From: Ignavibacteriota bacterium | GTDB lineage: Bacteria > Bacteroidota > Ignavibacteria > Kapaibacteriales > UBA2268 | Direction: 5' to 3' | Length of the DNA: 34,299 nt | NCBI GenBank assembly: GCA_020437395.1 | Contig: JAGQWJ010000029.1 | Location: 1 to 34,299, forward strand | In this document: one piece after another, positions 19,515 to 29,162 of the stretch | Layout of the letters: each line of letters begins with the position of its first letter | Numbering within the stretch: the stretch's first letter is position 1 | Notes under the pieces: model-generated | What the model was told of the DNA's origin: nothing | The model's database searches: none | The model's input: the letters and a program-made list of their open reading frames with translations, nothing else | Made by a program: the position numbers and the translations under genes

Positions 19515-22500
19515 TTTATTATTATTTTAATAATCTCAAATTTATCTTTAATATTCAAATTGATAAAGTAAATCCCTGAAGAAAGATTACCTCTTTTGAA
19601 ATGTAAAGTTTTTGATTGGTTTTCAACCATATAACCCTTCTCTATAGAATTTATAAATTTACCATTTACATCTGTCAAATAAATATGAACATTACATGAT
19701 TCGATCATATCTAGTTGAATTTCTGCATTTTCATTAATAGGGTTTGGTGTAATTTTAATACTAGCTACACTTTCAATTGCAGTTACAAATGAAATTGTTT
19801 TAGAAGTTGTAAAACTCCAAATCTCCGACCAATTACTTAATGCAATGTCACTTTTTGAATTAACCCTCCAAAAATAAGTTTTCTCTTCGTCTAAACCATT
19901 TATATCAATATAATTAGTAGTTACCTCTTTACTCAATTCAGATATTTTATTTATAAATTGATTATCCGAAGCCACTTGTACATTATACTTATTTGCTCCT
20001 TCAATTGATTCCCATTCTAATTTAGAAGTTAAATTTATATCAGTTGAATTATTTAATGGCAATTCCAAAATAGGAGTAGGTAATATTGTGGAAAAAAGCC
20101 AAACTTCAGACCATTCGCTTTCGTTACCACCAGATCTAATGCCTTTTACTCTCCAATAATATATTTTATTGAATTCAAGTTGAGAAAAGTCAAAATTATT
20201 AGATGTTAAATCTGATTTATCTATTATTAAAGATTGGAAATTATTATCCTCCGCTACTTGAATTCTGTAATTTGTAATATTGTCGAGCTTTGACCATTTC
20301 AAACTCAACAAAGAAGCTTCAATATTTTTCTGATTATTTGGAGGAGAATCTAATTGTGGTCTATCTATTGTAACTGGTGTATTAAAGTTAAACACTTCGG
20401 ACCAATCACTCTCGAAAGAACCTCTTTGGGATTTAACTCTCCAATAATATTTCTTATCATCTTGTAGATTATTATAACTGAATGAATTATTTGGAACTAA
20501 TTGATCAATTAAATTTGTACTAAAATCAGAATTTAAGCTTATTTGAACTCTGCTTTGAGAATTAATTGCTAATTTATTCCATTCTAACTTCCCTAATAAT
20601 GGGACTTCAGTTGAACCAATTGCTGGTGAAATTAATTCAGGTTTCTCTAATTTCGTACGGAAGTTAAATGTCTCAGACCATTCACTTTCATCAGTTCCTT
20701 GGTGAACTTTAGTTCTCCAATAGTATGTTGTATCGTATAGTAAACCAAATTCATAATGTATATTATTATTCTCTATTGTATTTATTAAACTTGGATTAGA
20801 GAAAAGATTGTCAGTTGAAATCTGTATTGTATATTTATCAGCATAATCTTTATTTTCCCATGTAAATGAAAGATTAGTGTCTAGATTAATAGATTGATTC
20901 TCAGGATTAATTAAAATAGTTAAACCTAATTTTGTAGTAAATCTAAACACTTCTGACCAATCACTTTGAAATTGACCTCTTATTGCTTTAATACGCCAAT
21001 AGTAAACTTCATAGTCATTTAGTCCACTAAATTGATATTCATTTACATTTATGGTCTCATCAACGACGAATGAATTGAAATTCGGTGATTTTGAAATCTG
21101 AACCTTGTAAGCTGATGTCGGAGCAGAATTTGACCATTCCAGAGTGTCAATAAATTCTACTTTTGTTAAATTATTGTCTGGTTTAATTAAACTAGGTTCC
21201 TTTAGTTTAGTTCTAAAATTCCAAATTTCACTCCAATCACCAAATTCATTATTCGCTTTAATTCTAGTTCTCCAATAATAAATTGTGTCATTTAGTAAAT
21301 TATCAAATGAACGTCTATTTTGAGTAGGAGTAGAAACAAATAAGTTTGGTGAATCGAACGTATTTTTCGTATCAATTTGAACTTCATAATTATCTGCATA
21401 AGGAACATCTTCCCAAGTCAAAGTCTCAGAAAGATTCAGATTTATTGAATTATTTGGAGGTGAAACTAAACTAGATTTCTCAATATTTGTCTTGAAATTG
21501 AAAACGTTTGACCAATTTCCTTTTTTATTATTATTTTCTGCAACAACTCTCCAATAATACTTTGTGAAATGATTTAGGTTATTCACTGATTCTTGTGTTC
21601 CAGTAATAGTTTTGTTAAGAATTAAACTACTAAAATCCGATTTATCAGATAATTGTACAGTATATTTATCTGCACCTAATACATCGGACCAGTCAAGTGT
21701 TTGCGAGATTTCGAGTTTAGTACTTTGGTCTTGTGGTGAAACTAAAATTGGTTTATCTACTTTCGTTTGGAATTTTCTAATAAAAGACCAATCACCATTA
21801 GTACCACTTGGGTCTTTTGCTCTTACTCTCCACCAATAATCAGTAAAATAATCGAGTGAATTATAATTATACTGTTCTGAATTACTATTCTGGTCTATTA
21901 ATACAGTATTGAAGTTATCATCTGTAGCGATTTGTATTTGATATTCTGTCTTACCTAGAACTTCAGCCCAGCTTAAATTGTCCGCGGTATCTTTTGCAAT
22001 AGCATTGTTAGTGGGGCTTATTAAACTTACTTTACTAACTATGGTAGTGAATTTATGAGTTGGCGTCCAATTACTTTGTGAATGGGTACTTTTTGCTTTA
22101 ACACGAACAAAATACTCTGTAAAATTATTCAAATTAGATATAATATACTTAGATACAACCACTGTATCAATAGCAACTAAAGTTGAAAAATTAACATCTT
22201 TAGAGACTTGTATTACATATTCATCTGCATCATTAATATCTGTCCAATCTATCACTAAGCTATTAATTGTATTGCCAAATGAGTTAGCATTAGGTTCGAT
22301 AAAAGTTGGAACTGATAGGGCAGAAGGTATTTCAGCTTTCCAAATACCCCTACCGTAGGTTGCTGCATAGATTTCATTATAAGTGTAATTAATTTCTAAT
22401 TCAGTAACTATTACATTTGGCAAATCTGTGTTATAAGCAACCCAGTCGGAAATATTATCATCTATATAATAAACTCCAATATCAGTACCTACCCATAATT

Positions 22501-24607
22501 TGTCGTCTGTGTCCTTCTGTTTTATAACCGTTAAAGCAGGAACATTCGGAAGATTTTTAGAAATGTTTGACCATGTTGACCCACCATCAGTCGATTCGAA
22601 AACCTTGTTACCAGTTGAATAGCCACTATTAGTTACCCAAAGTTTGTCTTTATCTTTATCATCTAAAAATATGTAACTGATATTAGAGTTACCAGGTCTT
22701 GTCATTTCAGTCCAACTTGTTCCTGAATTAGTAGTCCTATAAAGCTTAGTATTGTATGCAGCATAAATATAATTTGAGTCTGACTCAGACATTGCTATAG
22801 AAACTAGTTTATTACTTCCACCAAAATTTGAAATTTTGGTAAAATGATCACCTTTATCTCGTGAAATCCATACATTAATCATCCCGATAAGTATGGTATT
22901 GCTATTTTTCGGATTTTGTATAAAAGGTGTACTCCAAGCACCACTTTCTGTAATATCATCATAATTGTTATTATTATCTAAATCATTTATTCTTTTGAAA
23001 TTATTTCCACCATTTGTTGATTTGAAGAAATCTCCATAATAAAGACTTCCATACATAGTGTTTTTATCATTATTGTCAATTAAACACTCAAATCCATCAC
23101 CTCCAATTGCGTCTCTCCATGTGCCATCTGACTTATGTACTTTAGTTCCATTATCTTGTGCCCCACCAATATAAACTGTCGAATCGATTTGTGAGATACC
23201 GAATCTGTAAAATTGTGTTCCAAGTATTCCACTACCAATCCAATCCCAATTTTCGCCAAAGTCACTTGACTTATAAACTCCACCATCATTTCCAACATAC
23301 ATGACGTTATTAACATCATCATACCAAAGATCGTGTTGATCAGCATGTACTGTAGTTACATCATTATGATTGCCACTCCACATTGAAGATATTTCCCAGC
23401 TCGTCCCTTTATCAGTAGTTCTCCATAGATTTATGCCTCCTAATATAACGCGTTCCCAATCATCTTGATCAGCTTCAATACATAAGTCATACCACACTTG
23501 CCCTTTTGTATCATTCCCATCTTTCTTATAACCCATCATATTTGGGGTACTATCAGCTATCTCACTGAAACTATCACCACTATTGGTTGATAAGTAAACT
23601 CCTTTTAGATTATTTCCATTAGAATTTCCAACTAATGCATAAAGTGCATTGACATTATTTTTACTTACTGCTAAAGCTATTCGCCTTATACCACTTGTTG
23701 GAAAACCATTCGTCAATTCATTCCAATTAGTACCAGCATCTGTAGATTTCCAAAGATCAGTTCCTGCAGCATATAGTGTATTGGGTGAATTAGGTTTGAA
23801 TTCCATATCTTTGAAATTTCCTGTTTTAACTCTAGACCAAGTATCACCTCCATCAGTTGATTTGTGAATACCGTAAGAGCCTGCGGTGTAAAGTATGTTA
23901 GGATTTGTGGGGTTAATTAGGAGTTTATTAATTGTTCTGTATTGTGTGATATTCCAACTTAATCCAGTTGTCTTCCAATTGCTTCCACCATCAGTTGATT
24001 TTAATACTCCTAGACTGTATGTGTTAGTTCCATCACCATCACCTGATGCTGCATAGACAATGTTTGAATTCGTTGGATGAAATGCTATAGAAGTTATTCC
24101 AAGTGCTGTTATCACATCTTCGTTATCAGTATTTGTGCTCCAAGAAGTTCCGTTGTTTGTACTTAACCAAATACCACCAGCCGGTAAACCAGCCCATATA
24201 TCTCCATTGTGAGGGTTTTTTCTAACACAATTCACCCTAGCGAGTCCAGAGTAACCTCCAGATGAAGTAAATGGTCCTAACACTTTCCAAGAATTACTCG
24301 ATTGAACTTTATTGTTTTTTGTGTCCATATTCTGTTTGAATTTTAACTTCTCTTTAAGTAAAATTCCTGCATCAGGGAATGAACCATCCGGCATTAATCT
24401 GTCTTTCCAAAACCACTCGAATCTCTTGTATTGTTTGAATCCACTACCTTTTTGAGTAATATCAATGGTATCAAAATGAGACTCTGCTAAAGCCTGAATT
24501 TCTGATAATTTGACATCGTCCCGGTTCAAGAATGGTTCTAACCAAACTTGTGAAAAAAGTGTTGACCAAGTTAAAAAACCTACTATTAGATAAATTAATA
24601 ATTTCAT
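19511..24607 (-). CDS. giant T9SS substrate: Asp-box beta-propeller plus nine FN3-like repeats
   Basis: 1698-residue secreted protein. A signal peptide (KLLIYLIVGFLTWSTLFSQ) is followed by about 650 residues of sortilin/BNR-type propeller. About eleven Asp-box motifs are visible (STNNGTSW, STDGGSNW, STDGGDTW, STDAGTNW, TTDKGTSW, SSDFGENW and others). Nine fibronectin-III-like repeats of about 93 residues follow, most containing YYWR and SDWSE. The last ~75 residues (from ITPNPINENAEI) form a T9SS type A sorting domain ending in FEIIKIIIN. Cell-surface or released location follows from T9SS knowledge. Glycan or protein binding is inferred, and no catalytic site is recognised. It converges on the metallophosphoesterase gene. 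Confidence 0.9.
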   Translation of the reverse strand: MKLLIYLIVGFLTWSTLFSQVWLEPFLNRDDVKLSEIQALAESHFDTIDITQKGSGFKQYKRFEWFWKDRLMPDGSFPDAGILLKEKLKFKQNMDTKNNKVQSSNSWKVLGPFTSSGGYSGLARVNCVRKNPHNGDIWAGLPAGGIWLSTNNGTSWSTNTDNEDVITALGITSIAFHPTNSNIVYAASGDGDGTNTYSLGVLKSTDGGSNWKTTGLSWNITQYRTINKLLINPTNPNILYTAGSYGIHKSTDGGDTWSRVKTGNFKDMEFKPNSPNTLYAAGTDLWKSTDAGTNWNELTNGFPTSGIRRIALAVSKNNVNALYALVGNSNGNNLKGVYLSTNSGDSFSEIADSTPNMMGYKKDGNDTKGQVWYDLCIEADQDDWERVILGGINLWRTTDKGTSWEISSMWSGNHNDVTTVHADQHDLWYDDVNNVMYVGNDGGVYKSSDFGENWDWIGSGILGTQFYRFGISQIDSTVYIGGAQDNGTKVHKSDGTWRDAIGGDGFECLIDNNDKNTMYGSLYYGDFFKSTNGGNNFKRINDLDNNNNYDDITESGAWSTPFIQNPKNSNTILIGMINVWISRDKGDHFTKISNFGGSNKLVSIAMSESDSNYIYAAYNTKLYRTTNSGTSWTEMTRPGNSNISYIFLDDKDKDKLWVTNSGYSTGNKVFESTDGGSTWSNISKNLPNVPALTVIKQKDTDDKLWVGTDIGVYYIDDNISDWVAYNTDLPNVIVTELEINYTYNEIYAATYGRGIWKAEIPSALSVPTFIEPNANSFGNTINSLVIDWTDINDADEYVIQVSKDVNFSTLVAIDTVVVSKYIISNLNNFTEYFVRVKAKSTHSQSNWTPTHKFTTIVSKVSLISPTNNAIAKDTADNLSWAEVLGKTEYQIQIATDDNFNTVLIDQNSNSEQYNYNSLDYFTDYWWRVRAKDPSGTNGDWSFIRKFQTKVDKPILVSPQDQSTKLEISQTLDWSDVLGADKYTVQLSDKSDFSSLILNKTITGTQESVNNLNHFTKYYWRVVAENNNKKGNWSNVFNFKTNIEKSSLVSPPNNSINLNLSETLTWEDVPYADNYEVQIDTKNTFDSPNLFVSTPTQNRRSFDNLLNDTIYYWRTRIKANNEFGDWSEIWNFRTKLKEPSLIKPDNNLTKVEFIDTLEWSNSAPTSAYKVQISKSPNFNSFVVDETINVNEYQFSGLNDYEVYYWRIKAIRGQFQSDWSEVFRFTTKLGLTILINPENQSINLDTNLSFTWENKDYADKYTIQISTDNLFSNPSLINTIENNNIHYEFGLLYDTTYYWRTKVHQGTDESEWSETFNFRTKLEKPELISPAIGSTEVPLLGKLEWNKLAINSQSRVQISLNSDFSTNLIDQLVPNNSFSYNNLQDDKKYYWRVKSQRGSFESDWSEVFNFNTPVTIDRPQLDSPPNNQKNIEASLLSLKWSKLDNITNYRIQVAEDNNFQSLIIDKSDLTSNNFDFSQLEFNKIYYWRVKGIRSGGNESEWSEVWLFSTILPTPILELPLNNSTDINLTSKLEWESIEGANKYNVQVASDNQFINKISELSKEVTTNYIDINGLDEEKTYFWRVNSKSDIALSNWSEIWSFTTSKTISFVTAIESVASIKITPNPINENAEIQLDMIESCNVHIYLTDVNGKFINSIEKGYMVENQSKTLHFKRGNLSSGIYFINLNIKDKFEIIKIIIN
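19800..22315 (-). repeat. tandem array of nine FN3-like repeats (about 276-288 bp period)
   Basis: On the plus strand the marker CTCCAATA (coding Y-W-R) recurs at 20151, 20439, 20715, 20994 (as CGCCAATA), 21270, 21549 and about 21830, a period of 276-288 bases. The protein repeats are only partly alike, so this is an old domain array rather than a recent DNA duplication. Confidence 0.8.
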
Positions 24608-24734
24608 TTTAATACCAATTTCTATTTATATTCGTTTCAATTGTTATAATATACAATTCAAATTATAATTAGACAAACATTTATTAAACGATTATGTATA
24701 TATTTATAAACAATTAAACGACTTAATAATTACA
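24608..24734. promoter_or_regulatory. divergent intergenic region with an inverted repeat and spaced direct repeats
   Basis: This 127-base AT-rich gap separates the divergent giant gene and the aldehyde dehydrogenase. It holds an inverted repeat AATTGT (24639-24644) and ACAATT (24653-24658). It also has two identical 9-mers, ATTAAACGA, at 24683-24691 and 24713-24721, exactly 30 bases apart and so on nearly the same helix face. No exact TAnnTTTG is present; TATATTTA near 24699 is the closest. Binding of a regulator is inferred only. Confidence 0.4.
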
Positions 24735-26171
24735 ATGAAAACTCTGAATATTAAAATTAAAAATGCAATTCCAACTAACCGATTTCAAGATATTGTTTCA
24801 CCTTATAGTGGTGAAGTTATAGCAAGTATGGAACTTGCTGATGATAAGGCAATTGAACAAGCACTCGTAAATAGTGTAGATTACTATAATAGTCTGATGA
24901 AAAATATGCCTGCTCATACAAGAGCTGATATTCTGAAAAATGTAGCAAAACAATTACAAGAGAATCATGAAGATTTATCTATGACTATAGCTAAAGAAGG
25001 TGGTAAGCCTCTGACTGACGCTAGAGCAGAGGTAACTAGAGCAATTAATACTATAGAAACATGTGCTATGGTGGCATTGACTATCCACGGCGAAGAAATC
25101 CGAATGGATAGAACTGTCAAAGGAGAAAATCATACTGCATTTACTATCAAACAATCTATTGGGCCTGTTTTAGCTATTTCTGCTTTCAATCATCCTGTAA
25201 ATCTGATAGCTCACCAATTAGCAACAGCCTTCGCTGCTGGAAATACTGTTATACTAAAACCATCATCAAGCACACCTATATCAGCTTATAAAATTGTTGA
25301 ATTTTTTGAGAATGCTGGGTTAGACTCAGGTGTTATTTCTTTTCTAGGAATATCTAATGAACTAGCTGATAAATTAGTCTCAGATAAACGCCTTAAGTTT
25401 ATTACATTTATAGGAAGTAGCAGAGTAGGGTGGGGGATAAGAAGAAAAGCTCATAATGGTGTGCGAATGGCATTCGAACATGGTGGAACTGCAGTTTGTA
25501 CTGTAGATAAATCAGCGAATCTAGATAGAGCTATTCCTAAAATTGCGAAACATGCTTTTTATCACGCAGGTCAAGTTTGTGTATCTACTCAGAACTTGTT
25601 CGTTCATTCTGATATATATGATACTTTCCTTTATAGATTGATTGCCGAAACTAAGAAATTGAAAACTGGTGATCCCACAGACACTGCAACTGATGTTGGG
25701 CCACTTATTCGTAAAAGTGAAGTTGAAAGAGTAGAAAGTTGGGTCAATGAGGCAGTTTCAGAAGGTGCAAAAATTGTATACGGGTTTGAGAATATCGGAA
25801 ACCAATGCTTGACTCCAACTATTATAACTAATGTCAATACGAATATGAAGATATTCAAAGATGAAGTATTCGGTCCAACTGTTAATGTCATAAAATACAA
25901 TGACCTACAAGAACCAATCGATGCAATTAATAATAACGAATATTGCTTCCAAGACTCTATATTCGCACAAGATATAGATGTTGCTATGCACTATGCTAGA
26001 AACATTTCAACTAAAGCGGTTATGATAAACGAAGGCACTGCTTTCAGAGTAGATTGGATGCCTTTTGGCGGAACAGCTGACTCTGGTCTTGGCTTTGGTG
26101 GTGTAAAACATTCAATAGAAGATATGATGGAAGAAAAAATGATTATGATAAATAGCAATTATGGTGGGTAG
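24735..26171 (+). CDS. aldehyde dehydrogenase family protein
   Basis: NAD(P)-dependent aldehyde dehydrogenase, 478 residues. Catalytic Cys282 lies in HAGQVCVSTQN, general base Glu248 in AFEHGGTA, and the oxyanion Asn152 in AFNHPVN. The Rossmann region includes FIGSSRVG. The C-terminal signature FRVDWMPFGGTADSGLG with SIEDMMEEKMI resembles the lactaldehyde / non-phosphorylating GAPDH-like branch rather than betaine-aldehyde enzymes. Some normally constant positions differ (FEHGGTA for LELGG; FGFGGVKH for GREGV). The substrate is not known. It is transcribed alone, divergent from the giant T9SS gene and convergent with the IgGFc-like gene. Confidence 0.92.
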   Translation: MKTLNIKIKNAIPTNRFQDIVSPYSGEVIASMELADDKAIEQALVNSVDYYNSLMKNMPAHTRADILKNVAKQLQENHEDLSMTIAKEGGKPLTDARAEVTRAINTIETCAMVALTIHGEEIRMDRTVKGENHTAFTIKQSIGPVLAISAFNHPVNLIAHQLATAFAAGNTVILKPSSSTPISAYKIVEFFENAGLDSGVISFLGISNELADKLVSDKRLKFITFIGSSRVGWGIRRKAHNGVRMAFEHGGTAVCTVDKSANLDRAIPKIAKHAFYHAGQVCVSTQNLFVHSDIYDTFLYRLIAETKKLKTGDPTDTATDVGPLIRKSEVERVESWVNEAVSEGAKIVYGFENIGNQCLTPTIITNVNTNMKIFKDEVFGPTVNVIKYNDLQEPIDAINNNEYCFQDSIFAQDIDVAMHYARNISTKAVMINEGTAFRVDWMPFGGTADSGLGFGGVKHSIEDMMEEKMIMINSNYGG

Positions 26172-26278
26172 AGGTTACGTTATTACCATCATAAAGATAA
26201 AAAAGAATTCTATTCAAAAATCCGTCCAGCTTCGTAGTCCACTCCTCTATTAAAAGAGCGGAATAGTAGTTTGTAATC

Positions 26279-29131
26279 TCACCTAACCACACTAATCTTC
26301 TTAGATAATAACTTTGTTTTACTTTTAAGAGTAACTATGTATGTCCCTGAAGTTAATTTTGATAGTGATATAGTTTTTTGCTTATCAGTTGATATGCTAA
26401 TTAGCTTTGCCCCTTCTAATGTGTAGATAGAGAGGTCATAGAAGCCGTCCTTTAGTACTTTGGGTAGTAACTCAATACTTGACTCAGTTACATTCATATA
26501 TTGAGCTAGTATCTTATCAGTAGCTATAGATGATTCTGGGTCTTTGGCTTTGATAATTGCTTTGTGTTCTGTTATATGGCTGAATGATACTTCTTCCAAC
26601 TCATTATTTTTATCATATTCTTGTATACCTATACCTAATGAATCAACTAGTATTTGTTCGTCTTCTTTTTGAGGATAGGCTTTAGGATTAAAAATAATAT
26701 CTACTATAACTTCACTTTCTGGCTTTATAGGTTTGTTTATATTCCAATCAAATGGACTTATAGAGCCTATACTGAACCCTTTATCTTTTTCTTTCAGCTC
26801 TATTCTTGATAAATACAAATCTGTTTTAGTGGATAGATTACGGATAGTGTCTTGCAACTTGATAGACTTAGAATTATCATCAAAAGTACCAAAGTCATGC
26901 TTTTGTGTAGCAAATAAGCTAGGGTAAATTGTGCTAACTGAGACCTTTGAGAAAGGTTTGAATTCACATTCAGTGATTTGATCACCATTGTTTACACCAA
27001 AACCAATATAAACCGAATCACTGTAAGTCTTATTATCTTCTATATTATCATCTGTGAAAGTATAGTTTATATATCTTTCTTGGTTAGGTGGAATTGGTGT
27101 GCCAGGAGTCCAGCCACTTGGCTCATAAGAATCTATTTTGAATTTAGAATCAGTATTAGCTAATTCTAATCTAGTTATATAAAGTGATTGATAATTAGAT
27201 AGATTACGGATTGTATCTTGGAACGATATAGTCTTGAAATTTGGATTTCTGATTTCATTGTAAGTTGTTTTGATTTCTAATTCAGCTTTTGGGTCAGATT
27301 CTATAAATATAGTTGTGTCATTACCAGACTTATCTACAAAGTAAAGTAATGCTGAAGCTGGTTGATTCTTATTTATCTTTTCTAATGACCATCTAATAGT
27401 TTGGTTTCTACCTGGAATAAACTCACCAGACTCAGTTTCCCATTTAAATTCATAGTTTTCGCCAGCCATCATATAAGCATCTGCTATATTGGAACGGTTT
27501 TCTTCATTCATTGGCATATCTGTTACTGTTGCAGTATTTAGGTTTATATTTCCATCGCAATCTTGTTCATAATAAACAACAGGAGGTAAAGAATCACCTA
27601 ATGTCCTATTATAAAGAGAGAACGCAGAAGGTAATCCATAGCCACGAATTAAATCCGCTCCATAAGAATAACAAACAAATTTACTATGAACTGATTTTAA
27701 ATGATAAACTCTGTTGTTTTCAATTTCAAAAGAAACACTTCCATATTCTTTTCCATTATAATCTCCTTCAAAAATATTTAACTCAATTTCTTGATCTTCA
27801 TATAACTTTATAACATTGGATAGTGTGCCAAGAGAATCAAACTTTCTTATAACTATATCCTTTGGAATAGAACCATTTTCAAGAGGAAATGTTATTACTA
27901 TCTTATTAGAGCGGAATAATACTTCTCCTTCAGCCTGATTGTGCGGATTAGCGAATATTGCAGAATTTACACCTTGTTCTATGCTCGGTATTTGAAGCAT
28001 ATGCGCATCTCTGTGATATATATTTATTGTATTGGAGCGGCTTTCAAATTTATTATAATACATGAGTCCTATTGGCTTGTCAGAAGTAATCGTAGCAGGT
28101 TTCATATTAATAGACGATTTCCAGTTATCAAACTCAAGATAAGAGTCGCCAAAGTCTGCACCACCACCTTTTTTAATATTCCCCATCAACTCACCATTTC
28201 TATATACATTCGTATTATCTTCAGATGCAAATACTCTGAAATAAGAAACACTATCTTTATTTATTAATGGTGTAAAGAAAAAATGTTTACCAAAAACGTC
28301 AGTTGGAAATTCCATTTCAGTTATAACTGATGGTGAAGGACTGTTCAAAGGTATGGCTGTTTCTGACATACCCGATGTAATTAAAATTGGTTTATCTGAT
28401 TTAATCAAAGTACCAGATAAGTCCTGTAAATCTCCACTCCCTCTAAGTACAAAAACATCACCTTTATTCATTTTCTGTGTAGTAGATTGCCCAGTTCCAA
28501 TATTTCTATTGTCGTCAAACTTTATAAATTCTTCGGCAAGTTTGCCTCCACCGACAGTTAATTCAATATTTGTACTGTCATAGGGGGCAACCACAAGAGT
28601 TTGACAAGGTATTAAAGCACCAATTACATTACTAGAAAAGTAAGACATGCTCACATATTTATTTGATGTCAAATATGATGGTAATGCAAAATACCCTTCT
28701 GGTACATTGTATCGTTTTAGAAAAACATATACTACTATTGGAAATTCTGATTCTATATGAACTGCCATATCTTCATATACTTTTGAGTTCTGAATATCAA
28801 AAGCATCTAATGTCGTAGGTTCTATAATTTCAGATTCAATTTTAATTAAGTTAGGAACATTTGGTAGTATATCGTAACTACGATAATAATTCTTTCCTTT
28901 TACATTTATTTCTATCTTAGTCTTAACTGAACTAAATATATAGAGATTTTTATACTTCTCTGCACCATTTCTTGTGTCAATAGGTGTAAAAGTCAGCCAA
29001 AACTCCCGTCCTGCGTTCCCTGAGTTCTGCATTACCTCAAAATCAGATTTCACTTTCCCCACATCTATTTTTGAGTATGAAAAGATAGGGGTAAAGAGTA
29101 GTATTAGGCAAATTGTATTTAGTGTTTTCAT
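26279..29131 (-). CDS. T9SS-sorted surface protein with IgGFc-binding-type N-terminal domain
   Basis: 950 residues. A signal peptide (about 1-20) precedes GREFWLTFTPIDTRNG (about 42-57), the usual start of IgGFc-binding N-terminal domains in Bacteroidota. That beta-rich region runs to about residue 510 and includes LPSYLTSNKYVSMSYF. Two related domains of about 120 residues follow (both with QDTIRNLS, then a LxRxEL segment), like choice-of-anchor or ASH-type domains. The end (about 880-950) is a T9SS type A sorting domain finishing LLSKKISVVR. The N-terminal name comes from a mucin-like human protein; antibody binding here should not be assumed. It is the last gene of the minus-strand run, 31 bases after the LRR gene. 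Confidence 0.88.
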   Translation of the reverse strand: MKTLNTICLILLFTPIFSYSKIDVGKVKSDFEVMQNSGNAGREFWLTFTPIDTRNGAEKYKNLYIFSSVKTKIEINVKGKNYYRSYDILPNVPNLIKIESEIIEPTTLDAFDIQNSKVYEDMAVHIESEFPIVVYVFLKRYNVPEGYFALPSYLTSNKYVSMSYFSSNVIGALIPCQTLVVAPYDSTNIELTVGGGKLAEEFIKFDDNRNIGTGQSTTQKMNKGDVFVLRGSGDLQDLSGTLIKSDKPILITSGMSETAIPLNSPSPSVITEMEFPTDVFGKHFFFTPLINKDSVSYFRVFASEDNTNVYRNGELMGNIKKGGGADFGDSYLEFDNWKSSINMKPATITSDKPIGLMYYNKFESRSNTINIYHRDAHMLQIPSIEQGVNSAIFANPHNQAEGEVLFRSNKIVITFPLENGSIPKDIVIRKFDSLGTLSNVIKLYEDQEIELNIFEGDYNGKEYGSVSFEIENNRVYHLKSVHSKFVCYSYGADLIRGYGLPSAFSLYNRTLGDSLPPVVYYEQDCDGNINLNTATVTDMPMNEENRSNIADAYMMAGENYEFKWETESGEFIPGRNQTIRWSLEKINKNQPASALLYFVDKSGNDTTIFIESDPKAELEIKTTYNEIRNPNFKTISFQDTIRNLSNYQSLYITRLELANTDSKFKIDSYEPSGWTPGTPIPPNQERYINYTFTDDNIEDNKTYSDSVYIGFGVNNGDQITECEFKPFSKVSVSTIYPSLFATQKHDFGTFDDNSKSIKLQDTIRNLSTKTDLYLSRIELKEKDKGFSIGSISPFDWNINKPIKPESEVIVDIIFNPKAYPQKEDEQILVDSLGIGIQEYDKNNELEEVSFSHITEHKAIIKAKDPESSIATDKILAQYMNVTESSIELLPKVLKDGFYDLSIYTLEGAKLISISTDKQKTISLSKLTSGTYIVTLKSKTKLLSKKISVVR
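26832..27220 (-). repeat. duplicated ~122-residue domain in the IgGFc-like protein
   Basis: A 23-base segment starting GATAGATTACGGAT occurs at 26832-26854 and again at 27198-27220 with two mismatches, 366 bases (122 codons) apart and in the same frame. It encodes the shared QDTIRNLS motif. This indicates an internal domain duplication. Confidence 0.7.
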
Positions 29132-29162
29132 GTGTTTCTATATTATATTCGAAATAGAGCAT

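Noticed and set aside
23080..23346. 88-codon frame inside the giant T9SS gene on the same strand
   Set aside because: Out of frame within the propeller region; its coding signs come from the main gene.
26172..26278. Terminator or gene remnant between the aldehyde dehydrogenase and IgGFc-like genes
   Set aside because: Only 4-5 bp pairings (CTCT/AGAG, CTATT/AATAG) without a T-run; nothing convincing in these 107 bases.
27511..27813. 100-codon open frame antisense to the IgGFc-like gene
   Set aside because: The sense frame has clear domain matches; the antisense product is low-complexity and unlike any protein family I know.
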